Shown in pieces: positions 34,980 through 43,885 of a DNA stretch of 64,000 nucleotides. Below the pieces are notes generated by a model. It worked only from the letters and a program-made list of their open reading frames with translations, did not search any database and was not told the DNA's origin. The DNA is from Streptomyces sp. MA5143a (GTDB taxonomy: Bacteria > Actinomycetota > Actinomycetes > Streptomycetales > Streptomycetaceae): NCBI RefSeq assembly GCF_900290235.1, contig NZ_OLMK01000050.1:124001-188000 (forward strand), read 5' to 3'. The position numbers were made by a program, and so were the translations under genes. The first letter of the stretch is position 1. Each line of letters opens with the position of its first letter.

Positions 34980-35846
34980 ATGTCCGACGGGACGACCAGC
35001 CGCAGACGGTCCGGGAAGCCGAGCCACCGGCAGTCCCACAAGCGCCGATACGTCGCCTGGACCGCGGCCGGGGCCGCCGTGCTCGTCGGGGCAGGCGTCG
35101 CCGCGCAGAACTCCCTCGCCACGACCACCGCCTGGCCGTCCGCGAAGGTCTACACCGGCCGCGCCTTCGACACCTGCACGGCACCGTCCCTGTCCGCGAT
35201 GAAGGCATGGAACACCGGCTTCTACGGCGCGGCGGCCGTCTACATCGGCGGCAAGAACCGCGGCTGCGCCCAGCCCAACCTCACCGCGTCCTGGGTGAAG
35301 TCGGTCAACACCCTCGGCTGGAAGCTCGTCCCGCTCTACGTGGGCGCCCAGCCGCCCTGCCAGAGCGGCTCCAGCCCCGAGGTGATCACCGCGTCGACCG
35401 CCGCCTCCCAGGGCGCCGCCGACGGAGCCGACGCCGTCGCCAAGGCCGCCGCCCTCGGCATGAAGCCCGGCAGTGCCCTCTACCTCGACATGGAGGCGTA
35501 CGACATCACGAACACGGCGTGCAACGACGCCGTCCTCACCTATGTCCGGGCCTGGCACAAGGCGCTCGGCGCCAAGCAGTACCGCTCCGGCTTCTACGGC
35601 TTCAGCAGCTCCAGCGCCAAGGCGGTCGCCACGGCCTCCGACCGCACGAACCTGCCGGGCAACCTCTGGTACGCCAAGTGGGACAAGGTCAACACGACGA
35701 CCAGCGACTGGCCGTACGCCTCGACGCTGTACACCGGGCACCACCGGGCGCATCAGTACATGGTCAACAGCAAGGAGAGCCGCGGAGGCTACTCGATCAC
35801 CGTCGACCGCGACGCGTGGGACGCGCCGGTGGCGATCGTCGGATAA
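34980..35846 (+). CDS. Exported DUF1906 glycoside-hydrolase-like protein
   Basis: The 288-residue protein starts at ATG 34980. A twin-basic N-terminus (SHKRRYVAWTAAGAAVLVGAGVAA) is a signal peptide or anchor. The rest fits the DUF1906/glycoside hydrolase 25-like TIM barrel: GRAFDTCTAPSLSAMKAW, YIGGKNRGCAQPNLT, GWKLVPLYVGAQPPC, GADAVAKAAALGMKPGSALYLDMEAY with an acidic pair, YRSGFYGFSSSSAK, LWYAKWD, HHRAHQYMVN. Members are thought to act on cell-wall polymers; the substrate is not known. It stands alone. Confidence 0.82.
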   Translation: MSDGTTSRRRSGKPSHRQSHKRRYVAWTAAGAAVLVGAGVAAQNSLATTTAWPSAKVYTGRAFDTCTAPSLSAMKAWNTGFYGAAAVYIGGKNRGCAQPNLTASWVKSVNTLGWKLVPLYVGAQPPCQSGSSPEVITASTAASQGAADGADAVAKAAALGMKPGSALYLDMEAYDITNTACNDAVLTYVRAWHKALGAKQYRSGFYGFSSSSAKAVATASDRTNLPGNLWYAKWDKVNTTTSDWPYASTLYTGHHRAHQYMVNSKESRGGYSITVDRDAWDAPVAIVG

Positions 35847-36027
35847 CCGGACGGTGAGACGGTCTGCGGCGCGGGGCGCGGGCCGGCGGGGGCGGCCTCG
35901 CGGTGCGGCGGTGCCGGAAGTCGGTGTGAATCGTTGGTCGAATGGCTGGCCGAGAGCAGGGCCACTGCCTACCATCGATCACCGCAAGACCTTGTGCACC
36001 GCCGCACAATCTCCTCGGGAGGCCAAC

Positions 36028-36696
36028 TTGCACCGCCGTCGTCGCACCGCGCTCGTCCTCTCCGCCGCGATCGCCGCCGCGGCTCCCCTGCTGACCGCCT
36101 GCGGGAGCGACGCGCATCCCGGCGCCGCGGCCGTCGTGGGCAGCGAGCGGATCACGGTCGCGCAACTGGAGAACCGGGTGAACGACGTGCGCACCGCCCA
36201 GCGCGCCGCCAGCGGGGACGACGCCCAGTACCAGCGCCTCGTCGCCCAGACCGGCACCCTCACCCGCAACACGCTGAACGGCATGGTCCTGGAGAAGGTG
36301 CTCGACCGGGCGCTGGAAGACGCCGGCGTGACCGCCACCCGCAAGGAGGTCCAGAAGTACCGTTCCGACCTGGAGCACGAGGCGGGCGGCTCCGAGGCGC
36401 TGGAGGCGGCCTGGCTCCAGCAGTACAACGTCGCTCCCGAGCACCTGGAGGAGAGCCTCCGCAGCGACGTCGAGGTCCAGAAGCTCGCCACCGCGCTCGG
36501 CGCCGACATGAACAGCCCCGAGGGCGGCACCGTCTTCTGGAAGGCCATGGCCGACGCGTCCGGGAAACTCGGCGTCGACCTCAACCCGCGCTACGGCTCC
36601 TGGGGCGTCTCCCAGGACGGCCGCCTCGGCCTGGCCGACAGCAAGACACCCTGGGTCCGCGAGGTCACGAAGGCCACCCAGCAACAGCCGACCTGA
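36028..36696 (+). CDS. SurA-N-like exported lipoprotein (peptidyl-prolyl isomerase/chaperone type)
   Basis: The 222-residue protein begins with TTG 36028, placed six bases after GGGAGG; no ATG or GTG fits the signal peptide. LHRRRRTALVLSAAIAAAAP ends in the lipobox LTAC. The mature part (AAVVGSERITVAQLENRVNDVRTAQ, NTLNGMVLEKVLDRALEDAGVTATRKEVQKYRSDLEHEAGG, APEHLEESLRSDVEVQKL) is the helical N-terminal domain of SurA/PrsA foldases, without a parvulin domain. In streptomycetes this gene lies just before mazG, as here. It probably assists folding of exported proteins. Confidence 0.85.
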   Translation: MHRRRRTALVLSAAIAAAAPLLTACGSDAHPGAAAVVGSERITVAQLENRVNDVRTAQRAASGDDAQYQRLVAQTGTLTRNTLNGMVLEKVLDRALEDAGVTATRKEVQKYRSDLEHEAGGSEALEAAWLQQYNVAPEHLEESLRSDVEVQKLATALGADMNSPEGGTVFWKAMADASGKLGVDLNPRYGSWGVSQDGRLGLADSKTPWVREVTKATQQQPT

Positions 36697-36861
36697 CCCA
36701 CCCGACAAGGGGCCACCGGCCGTCGGCGCACCGCGGCCCGCCGCCCCACCGCGATACGCCGCCCCACCGCGATACGCCGTCCCCGGCCGCCGCCGCGCCC
36801 GACGCCCCCCTGCCTGTGGATAACTTCGGGGGGCGTCGGTGGCGTGGGTTACGTTCGTGGG

Positions 36862-37869
36862 GTGAACGCACACCGTCCCGACGACGACGCCCCCGACACC
36901 GCGGCCCCCGCCCCCGGCCCCGGCAGGGTCGTCCTGCTCACCACCAGCCACCGTGTCGCACCCGGTCTGCTCTCCTGGCCCGCCTGGCAGGCCCTGCGCG
37001 ACGCCGACCGCGTCCTGTGCGCGGACGAGGCCCACCCGCAGCTGCCCTATCTGCGGGAGGCCGGCATCACGGTCGAGCAGGCCGCCCCGACCGCCGAGGA
37101 CCTGGTCGACGCGTGCGCCGGCGACCGCACCGTGGTCGTCGTGGCGACCGCCGAGGGCGAACCCCGCCTCACCGACGGCCTGGCCCGCCTCGCCGGCTCC
37201 GGCCGCCTGCGCATGCCGTCACTGGAGCTCCTACCCGCCTCCTACGACCTCCCCGGCGCCCGCCTCCTCGACCTGATCCAGGTCATGGACCGCATCCGCG
37301 AGGAATGCCCCTGGTCCTCCCGCCAGACCCACAAGGGCCTCGCCAAGTACGGCATCGAGGAGGCCTACGAACTGGTGGAGGCGATCGAGGAGGGCGACCG
37401 GGACGAACTCCGCGAGGAACTGGGCGACGTCCTCCTCCAGGTCGTCTTCCACTCCCGGATCGCCGAGGAGGACCCCGAGGCGCCGTTCTCCATCGACGAC
37501 GTCGCCGCCACCATCGTCACCAAGCTCATCCACCGCCACCCCCATGTCTTCGGCGACGCGACCGCCACCACCCCCGAGGAGGTCAAGGAGCACTGGCTGC
37601 GCACCAAGGCCGTCGAGAAGAGGCGCGAGTCGGTGACCGACGGCATACCCCTCGGCCAGCCCGGCCTGGCGCTCGCCTCGAAGCTCGCGTCCCGCGTCCG
37701 TACGGCCGGTTTGGACGTCCCGCTCCCCGCGGGCGACGGCATCGGATACGACCTGCTGGCGATGGCCGTGCGGGCCGAGGCCGAGGGCGTCGACCCGGAG
37801 GCGGCGCTCCGGGCGGCCGCCCGCTCGTATCGTGACGCCGTGCGGGCGGCCGAAGGGCTGAACGCTTAG
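36862..37869 (+). CDS. mazG: Nucleoside triphosphate pyrophosphohydrolase MazG
   Basis: MazG hydrolyses (d)NTPs to monophosphates and cleans damaged nucleotides. GTG 36862 gives 335 residues. The first 120 are a tetrapyrrole-methylase-like N-terminal domain reduced in size (VVLLTTSHRVAPGLLSWPAW, RVLCADEAHPQL). The catalytic MazG domain follows: IQVMDRIREECPWSSRQTHKGL, EEAYELVEAIEEGD with the EExxE metal motif, and EELGDVLLQVVFHSRIAEE. The domain is single, as in actinobacteria, not tandem as in E. coli. It is probably read together with the SurA-like gene. Confidence 0.93.
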   Translation: MNAHRPDDDAPDTAAPAPGPGRVVLLTTSHRVAPGLLSWPAWQALRDADRVLCADEAHPQLPYLREAGITVEQAAPTAEDLVDACAGDRTVVVVATAEGEPRLTDGLARLAGSGRLRMPSLELLPASYDLPGARLLDLIQVMDRIREECPWSSRQTHKGLAKYGIEEAYELVEAIEEGDRDELREELGDVLLQVVFHSRIAEEDPEAPFSIDDVAATIVTKLIHRHPHVFGDATATTPEEVKEHWLRTKAVEKRRESVTDGIPLGQPGLALASKLASRVRTAGLDVPLPAGDGIGYDLLAMAVRAEAEGVDPEAALRAAARSYRDAVRAAEGLNA

Positions 37870-37911
37870 TACCGTTGTCCTCACGGGTGGTCGCGACGTG
37901 TGGGGGCTTGA

Positions 37912-40023
37912 GTGGGTCGGGAGTCGGACGACGAGACCGGGGGCAAACGGTCGGTGGAGGCCGGCGGCAGCAGGTCCATCGCCGCCGGGGGCAACATCGG
38001 GAACGCCTTCACCGGCAACGTCAGCAACGGGATCTTCATCCAGGCCGGCCGCATCGGCCACCTCTCGCCCGGGCCCTCGGCCGGCGAACGCCCCGCCGGC
38101 ACCCCCGAGGACCGCGCCACCGGCGTCGAGCACGACCGCCACGGCAGCGTGCTCGACCCGGCCGCGTGGCAGCCGGCCGGCGAGGTGGAGCCGCTGGAGT
38201 TCGGTGTGGGCCCGACCCGGCGCATACCGGGGCAGCCCGAGGTGCCGCCGTACGTGCCGCGCGACTGCGACGAGGCCCTGCGCGCCGAACTCGCGCACAG
38301 CGGACTGGTGCTGGTCCTCGGCGAACGGTACGTGGGCAAGTCGTACACGGCGTGGCACGGGGTGCGGTCGCTGGAGGGGTACCGGCTGTACATCCCGGAC
38401 CCGGAGGAGGACCTGCGGAAGGTGCTCGCCGCGCTGAAGGGCGAGCCCGGCAAGTACGTCATCTGGCTGGACGAGTTGACCGACCACCTCGGCGAGGACG
38501 GGCTGGACCGGAGGCTGTTGGGGCGGCTCGCCGGCCTCGGCGTGGTCCTGCTCGGCACCATGCGCTCCGAGGAGTACTACCAGCGCCGGACGATGAGCGA
38601 CCGCGTCGGCCTCGCCCTCGCCAAGGCCCGCGCGGTCGAGGTGCCGCAGGAGTGGAGCGAGGCCGAGCTGGACCGCCTCAAGGATGTCGACGACCCACGC
38701 GCGTACCCGGCGTACATGTGGAGCGGCAAGGAGGGCGCCGCGTCGTACTTCGCGATCGGCCACATGATGTACGACGAGTGGCGGCGGCCGGGCACGAGGC
38801 TGGAGCATCCGCGCGGACAGCTCCTGGTCCGGGCCGCCGTCGACCTGGCGCGGTGCGGAGTGAGGGGCGCCGTACCGACGGAGCTGCTCAGACAGGTGCA
38901 GGAGCAGTACGGCACGGAGGAACGCGAGTCGTTCGAGGACGCCCTCACCTGGGCCACCAGCCGCAAGTTCGGGGTCTCGGGCCTGCTCGTGGCCGGTGAG
39001 GAGCACCGCACCTGGCGGGCGTACGGGGCGCTCGTCGCGGAGGCGGAGGCCCTGCGCGCGGAGGACCTGCGCGCGGAGGACCTGGAACCGGTGCCGGACG
39101 GGGTGTGGTGGCTGCTGCTGGACGCGGCGGAGGGGGGTGCGCGGATCGACCGCGAGGCCGTGCTGGACGCGGCTCGCGCGGCGCTGCGCCCGCGGATCGA
39201 GGCGGGCGAACCGGACCTGATGGTCGCCCTCGCCGAACGTGTGGGCGGGGACGAACGCGCGGACCTGATCCGCCGGGCCGCGGAGGCAGGGCACCGCGAG
39301 GCGGCCGAGGAGTGGGCGGCGCATCTGGTGGACGCCGGGGACGAGGCGGCCGCGATCCGGTACCTGGAGATCGCCGCGCAGGCCGGAAGCGTCGAGGCGG
39401 CGCGGGAGGCGGGACGGTTGCACCGCGAGCGTGCCGAGCTGTGGCTGCGCACGGCCGCCGAGGCGGGGGACGGGGCGGCGGCGCACGAGCTGGGCGATCT
39501 GCTGCTGGGCTCCGGACAGGTTGAGTTGCGCTGGTTCGTCAAGGCGGTCCGGGCGGGTCACGAAGAGGCGGCCACAAGCCTGGGCCGGGCCCTGTACTAC
39601 CGCAGGAGCAAGGACGCGGAGACCTGGCTCCGTCGTGGTGCCGCACTCGGCGACGCCCACGCCGTGCACGCGCTCGCCGCGTACCTGCACAGCGTCGGCG
39701 GCCACGACGAGGAGGTGGAGCGGCTGTTCCGCGAGGTCAAGGAAGCGGGCCACCCGGCCGGGGCCCGTCATCTCGGATCCTTCCTCCACAACACGGGCAA
39801 CGGCTCCTCCGACGAGGGGCGGGACCTGCTCCAGCAGGACGCCGCACACGGCAGCGGCGACGCCGCCTACTGGCTGTCGCGGTACCTCCGCGAGCGCGGG
39901 GACACCGAAGAGGCCGACCAGTGGCTCCACAAGGCCGCCGACACGGACCACTACTACGCCATGCGCGACCTGGGCCTGCTGCCCGTACCCCCCGGCGACC
40001 AGCCCGATACCGTCGACGAGTGA
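37912..40023 (+). CDS. P-loop NTPase with Sel1/TPR-like repeats
   Basis: The 703-residue protein starts at GTG 37912 after GGGGG. Residues 12-50 are Gly/Asn-rich (SRSIAAGGNIGNAFTGNVSNG), a type of prefix seen on actinobacterial signalling NTPases. Residues about 115-330 are a P-loop domain: LVLGERYVGKSYTAW (Walker A near 137-145), YVIWLDELTD (Walker B near 182), LGTMRSEEYYQ as a sensor-like segment. From about 420 there are helical repeats of the Sel1/TPR kind (AAEAGHREAAEEWAAHLVDAG, LRTAAEAGDGAAAHELGDLLL, LRRGAALGDAHAVHALAAYL). The layout resembles STAND proteins. Its stop overlaps the P450 start (GTGA), so the two are coupled. Confidence 0.75.
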   Translation: MGRESDDETGGKRSVEAGGSRSIAAGGNIGNAFTGNVSNGIFIQAGRIGHLSPGPSAGERPAGTPEDRATGVEHDRHGSVLDPAAWQPAGEVEPLEFGVGPTRRIPGQPEVPPYVPRDCDEALRAELAHSGLVLVLGERYVGKSYTAWHGVRSLEGYRLYIPDPEEDLRKVLAALKGEPGKYVIWLDELTDHLGEDGLDRRLLGRLAGLGVVLLGTMRSEEYYQRRTMSDRVGLALAKARAVEVPQEWSEAELDRLKDVDDPRAYPAYMWSGKEGAASYFAIGHMMYDEWRRPGTRLEHPRGQLLVRAAVDLARCGVRGAVPTELLRQVQEQYGTEERESFEDALTWATSRKFGVSGLLVAGEEHRTWRAYGALVAEAEALRAEDLRAEDLEPVPDGVWWLLLDAAEGGARIDREAVLDAARAALRPRIEAGEPDLMVALAERVGGDERADLIRRAAEAGHREAAEEWAAHLVDAGDEAAAIRYLEIAAQAGSVEAAREAGRLHRERAELWLRTAAEAGDGAAAHELGDLLLGSGQVELRWFVKAVRAGHEEAATSLGRALYYRRSKDAETWLRRGAALGDAHAVHALAAYLHSVGGHDEEVERLFREVKEAGHPAGARHLGSFLHNTGNGSSDEGRDLLQQDAAHGSGDAAYWLSRYLRERGDTEEADQWLHKAADTDHYYAMRDLGLLPVPPGDQPDTVDE

Positions 40024-41369
40024 CCAACCAGCCCGGCCCGCCCCACTCCCAGCCCCAGCCGCAGCCGCACTCCCGGCCGCAGCCGGCCCCCGACCAGGCC
40101 GCCCCCGCCCCGGCCCCTGCCCCGGCCCCCGCCCTGTTCACCTGGGAGTTCGCCACCGACCCCTATCCCGCCTACGCCTGGCTCCGTGAGCACGCTCCCG
40201 TGCACCGTACGAAGCTGCCCAGCGGTGTGGAGGCCTGGCTGGTCACCCGGTACGCCGACGCCAAGCAGGCACTCGCCGACCAGCGTCTGTCCAAGAACCC
40301 GGCGCACCACGACGAGCCCGCGCACGCCAAGGGCAAGACCGGTATCCCCGGTGAGCGCAAGGCCGAGTTGATGACGCATCTGCTGAACATCGACCCGCCG
40401 GACCACACCCGGCTGCGCCGCCTCGTCTCCAAGGCATTCACGCCGCGCCGGGTCGCCGAGTTCGCCCCCAGGGTCCAGGAGCTGACGGACGACCTCATCG
40501 ACCGGTTCGCGGAGAAGGGCGAGGCCGACCTCATCCACGAGTTCGCCTTCCCGCTGCCCATCTACGCGATCTGCGACCTGCTCGGCGTCCCCCGCGAGGA
40601 CCAGGACGACTTCCGGGACTGGGCGGGCATGATGATCCGGCACGGCGGCGGGCCGCGCGGCGGGGTCGCGCGGTCGGTGAAGAAGATGCGCGGCTATCTC
40701 GCGGACCTCATCCACCGCAAGCGCGAGGCGCTGCCCGCCGAACCCGGCCCCGGCGAGGACCTCATCTCCGGCCTCATCCGCGCCTCGGACCACGGTGAGC
40801 ACCTCACCGAGAACGAGGCCGCCGCCATGGCCTTCATCCTTCTGTTCGCCGGTTTCGAGACCACCGTCAACCTCATCGGCAACGGCACCTACGCCCTCCT
40901 CACCCACCCCGAGCAGCGCTCCCGCCTCCAGACCTCCCTCGCCGCGGGTGAGACCGCCCTGCTGGAGACCGGCGTCGAGGAACTCCTCCGCTACGACGGC
41001 CCCGTGGAGCTGGCCACCTGGCGGTTCGCCACACAGCCGCTCACCGTCGGCGGGCAGGACATCGCCCCCGGCGACCCGGTGCTGGTCGTCCTCGCGGCGG
41101 CCGACCGCGACCCGGCCCGCTTCGCCGACCCCGACACCCTCGACCTGTCCCGCCGCGACAACCAACACCTCGGCTACGGCCACGGCATCCACTACTGCCT
41201 GGGCGCGCCCCTCGCCCGCCTGGAGGGGCAGACCGCGCTGGCGACGCTCCTCACCCGGCTCCCCGACCTGCGGCTCGCCGCCGACCCGGCCGACCTGCGC
41301 TGGCGCGGCGGACTCATCATGCGCGGACTGCGCACCCTTCCCGTCGAGTTCACACCGCGTCAGGGCTGA
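40020..41369 (+). CDS. Cytochrome P450 (CYP107-like)
   Basis: The 449-residue haem monooxygenase starts at GTG 40020, overlapping the NTPase stop by four bases. A Pro/Gln/Ala-rich tail of about 35 residues precedes the P450 fold. Signatures are the I-helix LLFAGFETTVNLIGNG (AGxxTT with acid E), ExxR in GVEELLRYDG near residue 320, PxR-type EVLVVLAAADRDPARFADPD region, and the haem loop LGYGHGIHYCLGAPLARLEGQ with Cys near 393. No ferredoxin gene adjoins. From memory it corresponds to CYP107P of S. coelicolor, which also sits near the rpf genes. Substrate unknown. Confidence 0.93.
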   Translation: MTNQPGPPHSQPQPQPHSRPQPAPDQAAPAPAPAPAPALFTWEFATDPYPAYAWLREHAPVHRTKLPSGVEAWLVTRYADAKQALADQRLSKNPAHHDEPAHAKGKTGIPGERKAELMTHLLNIDPPDHTRLRRLVSKAFTPRRVAEFAPRVQELTDDLIDRFAEKGEADLIHEFAFPLPIYAICDLLGVPREDQDDFRDWAGMMIRHGGGPRGGVARSVKKMRGYLADLIHRKREALPAEPGPGEDLISGLIRASDHGEHLTENEAAAMAFILLFAGFETTVNLIGNGTYALLTHPEQRSRLQTSLAAGETALLETGVEELLRYDGPVELATWRFATQPLTVGGQDIAPGDPVLVVLAAADRDPARFADPDTLDLSRRDNQHLGYGHGIHYCLGAPLARLEGQTALATLLTRLPDLRLAADPADLRWRGGLIMRGLRTLPVEFTPRQG

Positions 41370-41555
41370 TGAACGGCCCGTACCCCTATCAGGAACAGTG
41401 ACCGAAGGTGACACACCCTCAAGTTCGTGATCTTCACGTGATCTCCGCTGCATTAACTTGTGACAACTGATCGTCTATGGATACGTTCACACGTCAGTGC
41501 GAAGGGTCGTCACATCCCCCGCACAGATCTCTGCTGTCGTGTGAAAGGCAACCGC

Positions 41556-42590
41556 ATGCTCTCCGGGAACGGTCGTCACCGTCGCCCCCGTCAGGCTCCG
41601 GCACTCCTCGTCGCGGCCGGAGTGACCGGCTCCGCCATCGCCATCCCGCTCCTCGGCGCCACGGGCGCCAGTGCGGCCAGCGGAACCACCTGGGACCAGG
41701 TGGCGGAGTGCGAGAGCGGCGGCTCCTGGAGCGCGGCCACCGGGAACGGGCGCTACGGCGGCCTCCAGATCTCCCAGGCCGACTGGGAGAACCACGGCGG
41801 TCTCGACTACGCGACCAGCCCCGACCGGGCCAGTCGTTCGCAGCAAATCGCGGTCGCCGAGAGAATCCTCGACGACCAGGGTGTGGGCGCCTGGTCGACC
41901 TGCGGACTCCTCCACAACCTCGACGGCGACTCCGCCTCGGCCGACGTGGACACCGGGGTGGCGGGAGATTCATTCAGTTCGGGTGATTCATCCGATTCAT
42001 CCAGTTTGTCCGGCAACTCCACCAAGTCCGGCGACTCATCTGATTCTGCCGCATCATCGGATTCGTCCGGTTCGTCGGATTCATCCTCCCGTGCCTCCGA
42101 GGGCTCCACCAAGACCGACGCGGGTGCGGGTGACTCCTCCGAGTCCTCCCGGTCCTCGGACTCCGACCGCGTCGGCGGCTCGCGGGACTCCGGCAGCTCG
42201 GCCGAGGCCGACGCCGAGAGCGGCGACTCGGACAACTCCACGCCGGGCGACACCCCTTCCACCATTGACGATGCCGGCACCGGCAGCGGTCGCCACCGCG
42301 GCGCCAGCGCCGAGGAGGGCGTCCACACCGACGTGGCCGACTCCCGCGACGACGCCTCCACCGGCCGTCATGCCTCCCGCGGCGGCGACGCGTCCCGCGA
42401 GGTCGTCGACGGCTCGTACACCGTCCGCCCCGGGGACAATCTGACGGCCATCGCCGACTCCCTTGAGCTGAGCGGCGGGTGGCGGGGGCTGTACGCCGAG
42501 AACGAGGGCACGGTCGGAACCGACCCGGATCTCATCCTTCCCGGTCAGACCCTGGAAGTCGGTGCCGAAACGGGCGAAAAGCAGCGCTAG
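41556..42590 (+). CDS. Resuscitation-promoting factor with Ser-rich linker and LysM domain
   Basis: The 344-residue protein cleaves peptidoglycan. ATG 41556 follows GAAAGG. A signal peptide ends near ATGASAAS. The Rpf lysozyme-like domain is next (GTTWDQVAECESGGSWSAAT, GRYGGLQISQADWENHGG, SQQIAVAERILDDQGVGAWSTC) with the catalytic Glu in CESGG. About 165 residues of Ser/Asp/Gly-rich linker follow, then a LysM domain (YTVRPGDNLTAIADSLELSGGWRGLYAEN, LILPGQTLEV). It precedes rpfA and is a paralogue of it. Its upstream region does not show the c-di-AMP riboswitch fold. Confidence 0.92.
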   Translation: MLSGNGRHRRPRQAPALLVAAGVTGSAIAIPLLGATGASAASGTTWDQVAECESGGSWSAATGNGRYGGLQISQADWENHGGLDYATSPDRASRSQQIAVAERILDDQGVGAWSTCGLLHNLDGDSASADVDTGVAGDSFSSGDSSDSSSLSGNSTKSGDSSDSAASSDSSGSSDSSSRASEGSTKTDAGAGDSSESSRSSDSDRVGGSRDSGSSAEADAESGDSDNSTPGDTPSTIDDAGTGSGRHRGASAEEGVHTDVADSRDDASTGRHASRGGDASREVVDGSYTVRPGDNLTAIADSLELSGGWRGLYAENEGTVGTDPDLILPGQTLEVGAETGEKQR

Positions 42591-42970
42591 TTCGGGTCAC
42601 GGTTCGCCCCTTAATGCCCGTTTTGATCTCGGTGGGAGATGAATCACAGACCCCCTGATCGTCTTTGAAATTCGGCGAATCACGTGTTTACGGTCGTGAC
42701 CGCTCGCCACAGCGGGCCCTTGCGGTCGTCACGCCGAATCCTGCCGACGGCCGCTCGGAACAGTCGTCGCGTCAAGCGCCGTAGGCAGGAGCGGGGGACC
42801 CAAGGTTTGCGCCGGGTCCGGCGGTTGAGGCCCTTCGGGGTCACACCGCCGGGACCGGCTCGGGGTGAAGCCGCATCACGTGAGCCGGAAGGCGAGCGGG
42901 TGCGGCCGGGCAACTCAACCGGCCCGAACCCGACAGCTCACCTCGTAGGCGTCGGTGAGGGGATCACTCC
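42591..42970 (+). other. Long rpfA leader region
   Basis: The 380 bases between the two rpf genes contain the ctgatcgtct motif also found upstream of the first rpf gene (42655-42664), promoter sequence near 42665-42705, and the c-di-AMP riboswitch. No other gene is seen. Confidence 0.7.
42730..42885 (+). ncRNA. c-di-AMP (ydaO/yuaA type) riboswitch upstream of rpfA
   Basis: The hallmark conserved segments appear in order: cgccgaatcctgcc at 42732-42745, then ggcaggagcggggga near 42784, directly followed by cccaaggt, and ggggtgaagccgc at 42862-42874. The aatcctgcc and ggcagg segments can pair as a helix. This riboswitch class is known to control rpfA in Streptomyces, lowering expression when c-di-AMP is high. 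The exact ends of the aptamer are estimates. Confidence 0.85.
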
Positions 42971-43663
42971 ATGCTGTTTTCCAGCAAGGGCAAGCACCGC
43001 CGTCCGTCCAAGGCCGCCCGCGCCATCGCCGTCGCCGGTGTCACCGGCGCCGCCGCGATGGCCGCCCCGCTCATCGCGGCCGGCAGCGCCTCCGCCGCCA
43101 CCGCGTCCGAGTGGGACGCCGTCGCCCAGTGCGAGTCCGGCGGCGACTGGTCCATCAACACCGGCAACGGCTACTACGGCGGTCTGCAGTTCTCGGCCTC
43201 CACCTGGGCCGGTTACGGCGGCACGCAGTACGCCTCCACCGCCGACCAGGCCAGCAAGGCCCAGCAGATCGCCGTCGCCGAGAAGGTCCTCGCGAGCCAG
43301 GGCAAGGGTGCCTGGCCGGTCTGCGGCAAGGGCCTGTCCGGCGCCTCGTACGACGGTGCCGCCGCCTCCTCCGGCAACTCCGGCTCGAACTCCTCCTCTT
43401 CCTCGTCCTCTTCCTCCTCGCAGCAGGGCACGCAGGAGACCCGCGCCTCGCGGTCCTCCGAGCGCGCCACCGTCGAGACCCCGACCGGCAAGAAGGTCAA
43501 GAAGGGCGACGGCGAGTACAAGGTCGTCAGCGGTGACACCCTCAGCAGCATCGCCGCGAAGAAGAACGTCAAGGGTGGCTGGGAGAAGCTCTTCGAGCTG
43601 AACAAGGACATCATCGACGACGCCGACTTCATCTACCCCGGCCAGCAGCTCCACCTGAGCTGA
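42971..43663 (+). CDS. rpfA: Resuscitation-promoting factor RpfA (Rpf plus LysM)
   Basis: The 230-residue muralytic enzyme helps spores germinate. ATG 42971 follows GAGGGG. Signal peptide MLFSSKGKHRRPSKAARAIA ends near GSASAAT. The Rpf domain is ASEWDAVAQCESGGDWSINT, GYYGGLQFSASTWAGYGG, AEKVLASQGKGAWPVC, with catalytic Glu in CESGG. A Ser run joins it to a LysM domain (YKVVSGDTLSSIAAKKNVKGGWEKLFELN, IYPGQQLHLS). The riboswitch upstream indicates control by c-di-AMP. Confidence 0.95.
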   Translation: MLFSSKGKHRRPSKAARAIAVAGVTGAAAMAAPLIAAGSASAATASEWDAVAQCESGGDWSINTGNGYYGGLQFSASTWAGYGGTQYASTADQASKAQQIAVAEKVLASQGKGAWPVCGKGLSGASYDGAAASSGNSGSNSSSSSSSSSSQQGTQETRASRSSERATVETPTGKKVKKGDGEYKVVSGDTLSSIAAKKNVKGGWEKLFELNKDIIDDADFIYPGQQLHLS

Positions 43664-43838
43664 CGGCCGGTTCCGGACGGTCGCCGCGGCCGGGCCCTCG
43701 GGTCCGCCGCGGCCGGACCGGGACCGCGGGTTCGGCCGGGCCGAAAAAAGGCCGCTCCCCGGCTGAACCCGGGTCCGCCCACAGCCGTGTCCTCCTGAGT
43801 GAAGACCTCGTGAGGGCCGTCCCCCGTCCCCACGGGCT

Positions 43839-43885
43839 CCCCGCCCCGGTGCGCATTCCCCCGTACGCACCGGGGCGGGGTTTTT
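43839..43885 (+). terminator. Intrinsic terminator after rpfA
   Basis: A perfect 15-base GC-rich stem (43839-43853 with 43866-43880) and 12-base loop are followed by TTTTT. It lies 176 bases after the rpfA stop and ahead of the eno promoter region. Confidence 0.9.

Noticed and set aside
36726..36790. Short 18-base direct repeat (gccccaccgcgatacgcc) before mazG
   Set aside because: Only two copies; too small to call more than local duplication.
41370..41555. c-di-AMP riboswitch upstream of the first rpf gene
   Set aside because: The conserved aggagcggggga and ggggtgaa segments are absent.
42596..42970. Small protein gene in the rpfA leader
   Set aside because: The region matches the c-di-AMP riboswitch and the open frame there shows shadow-type composition.
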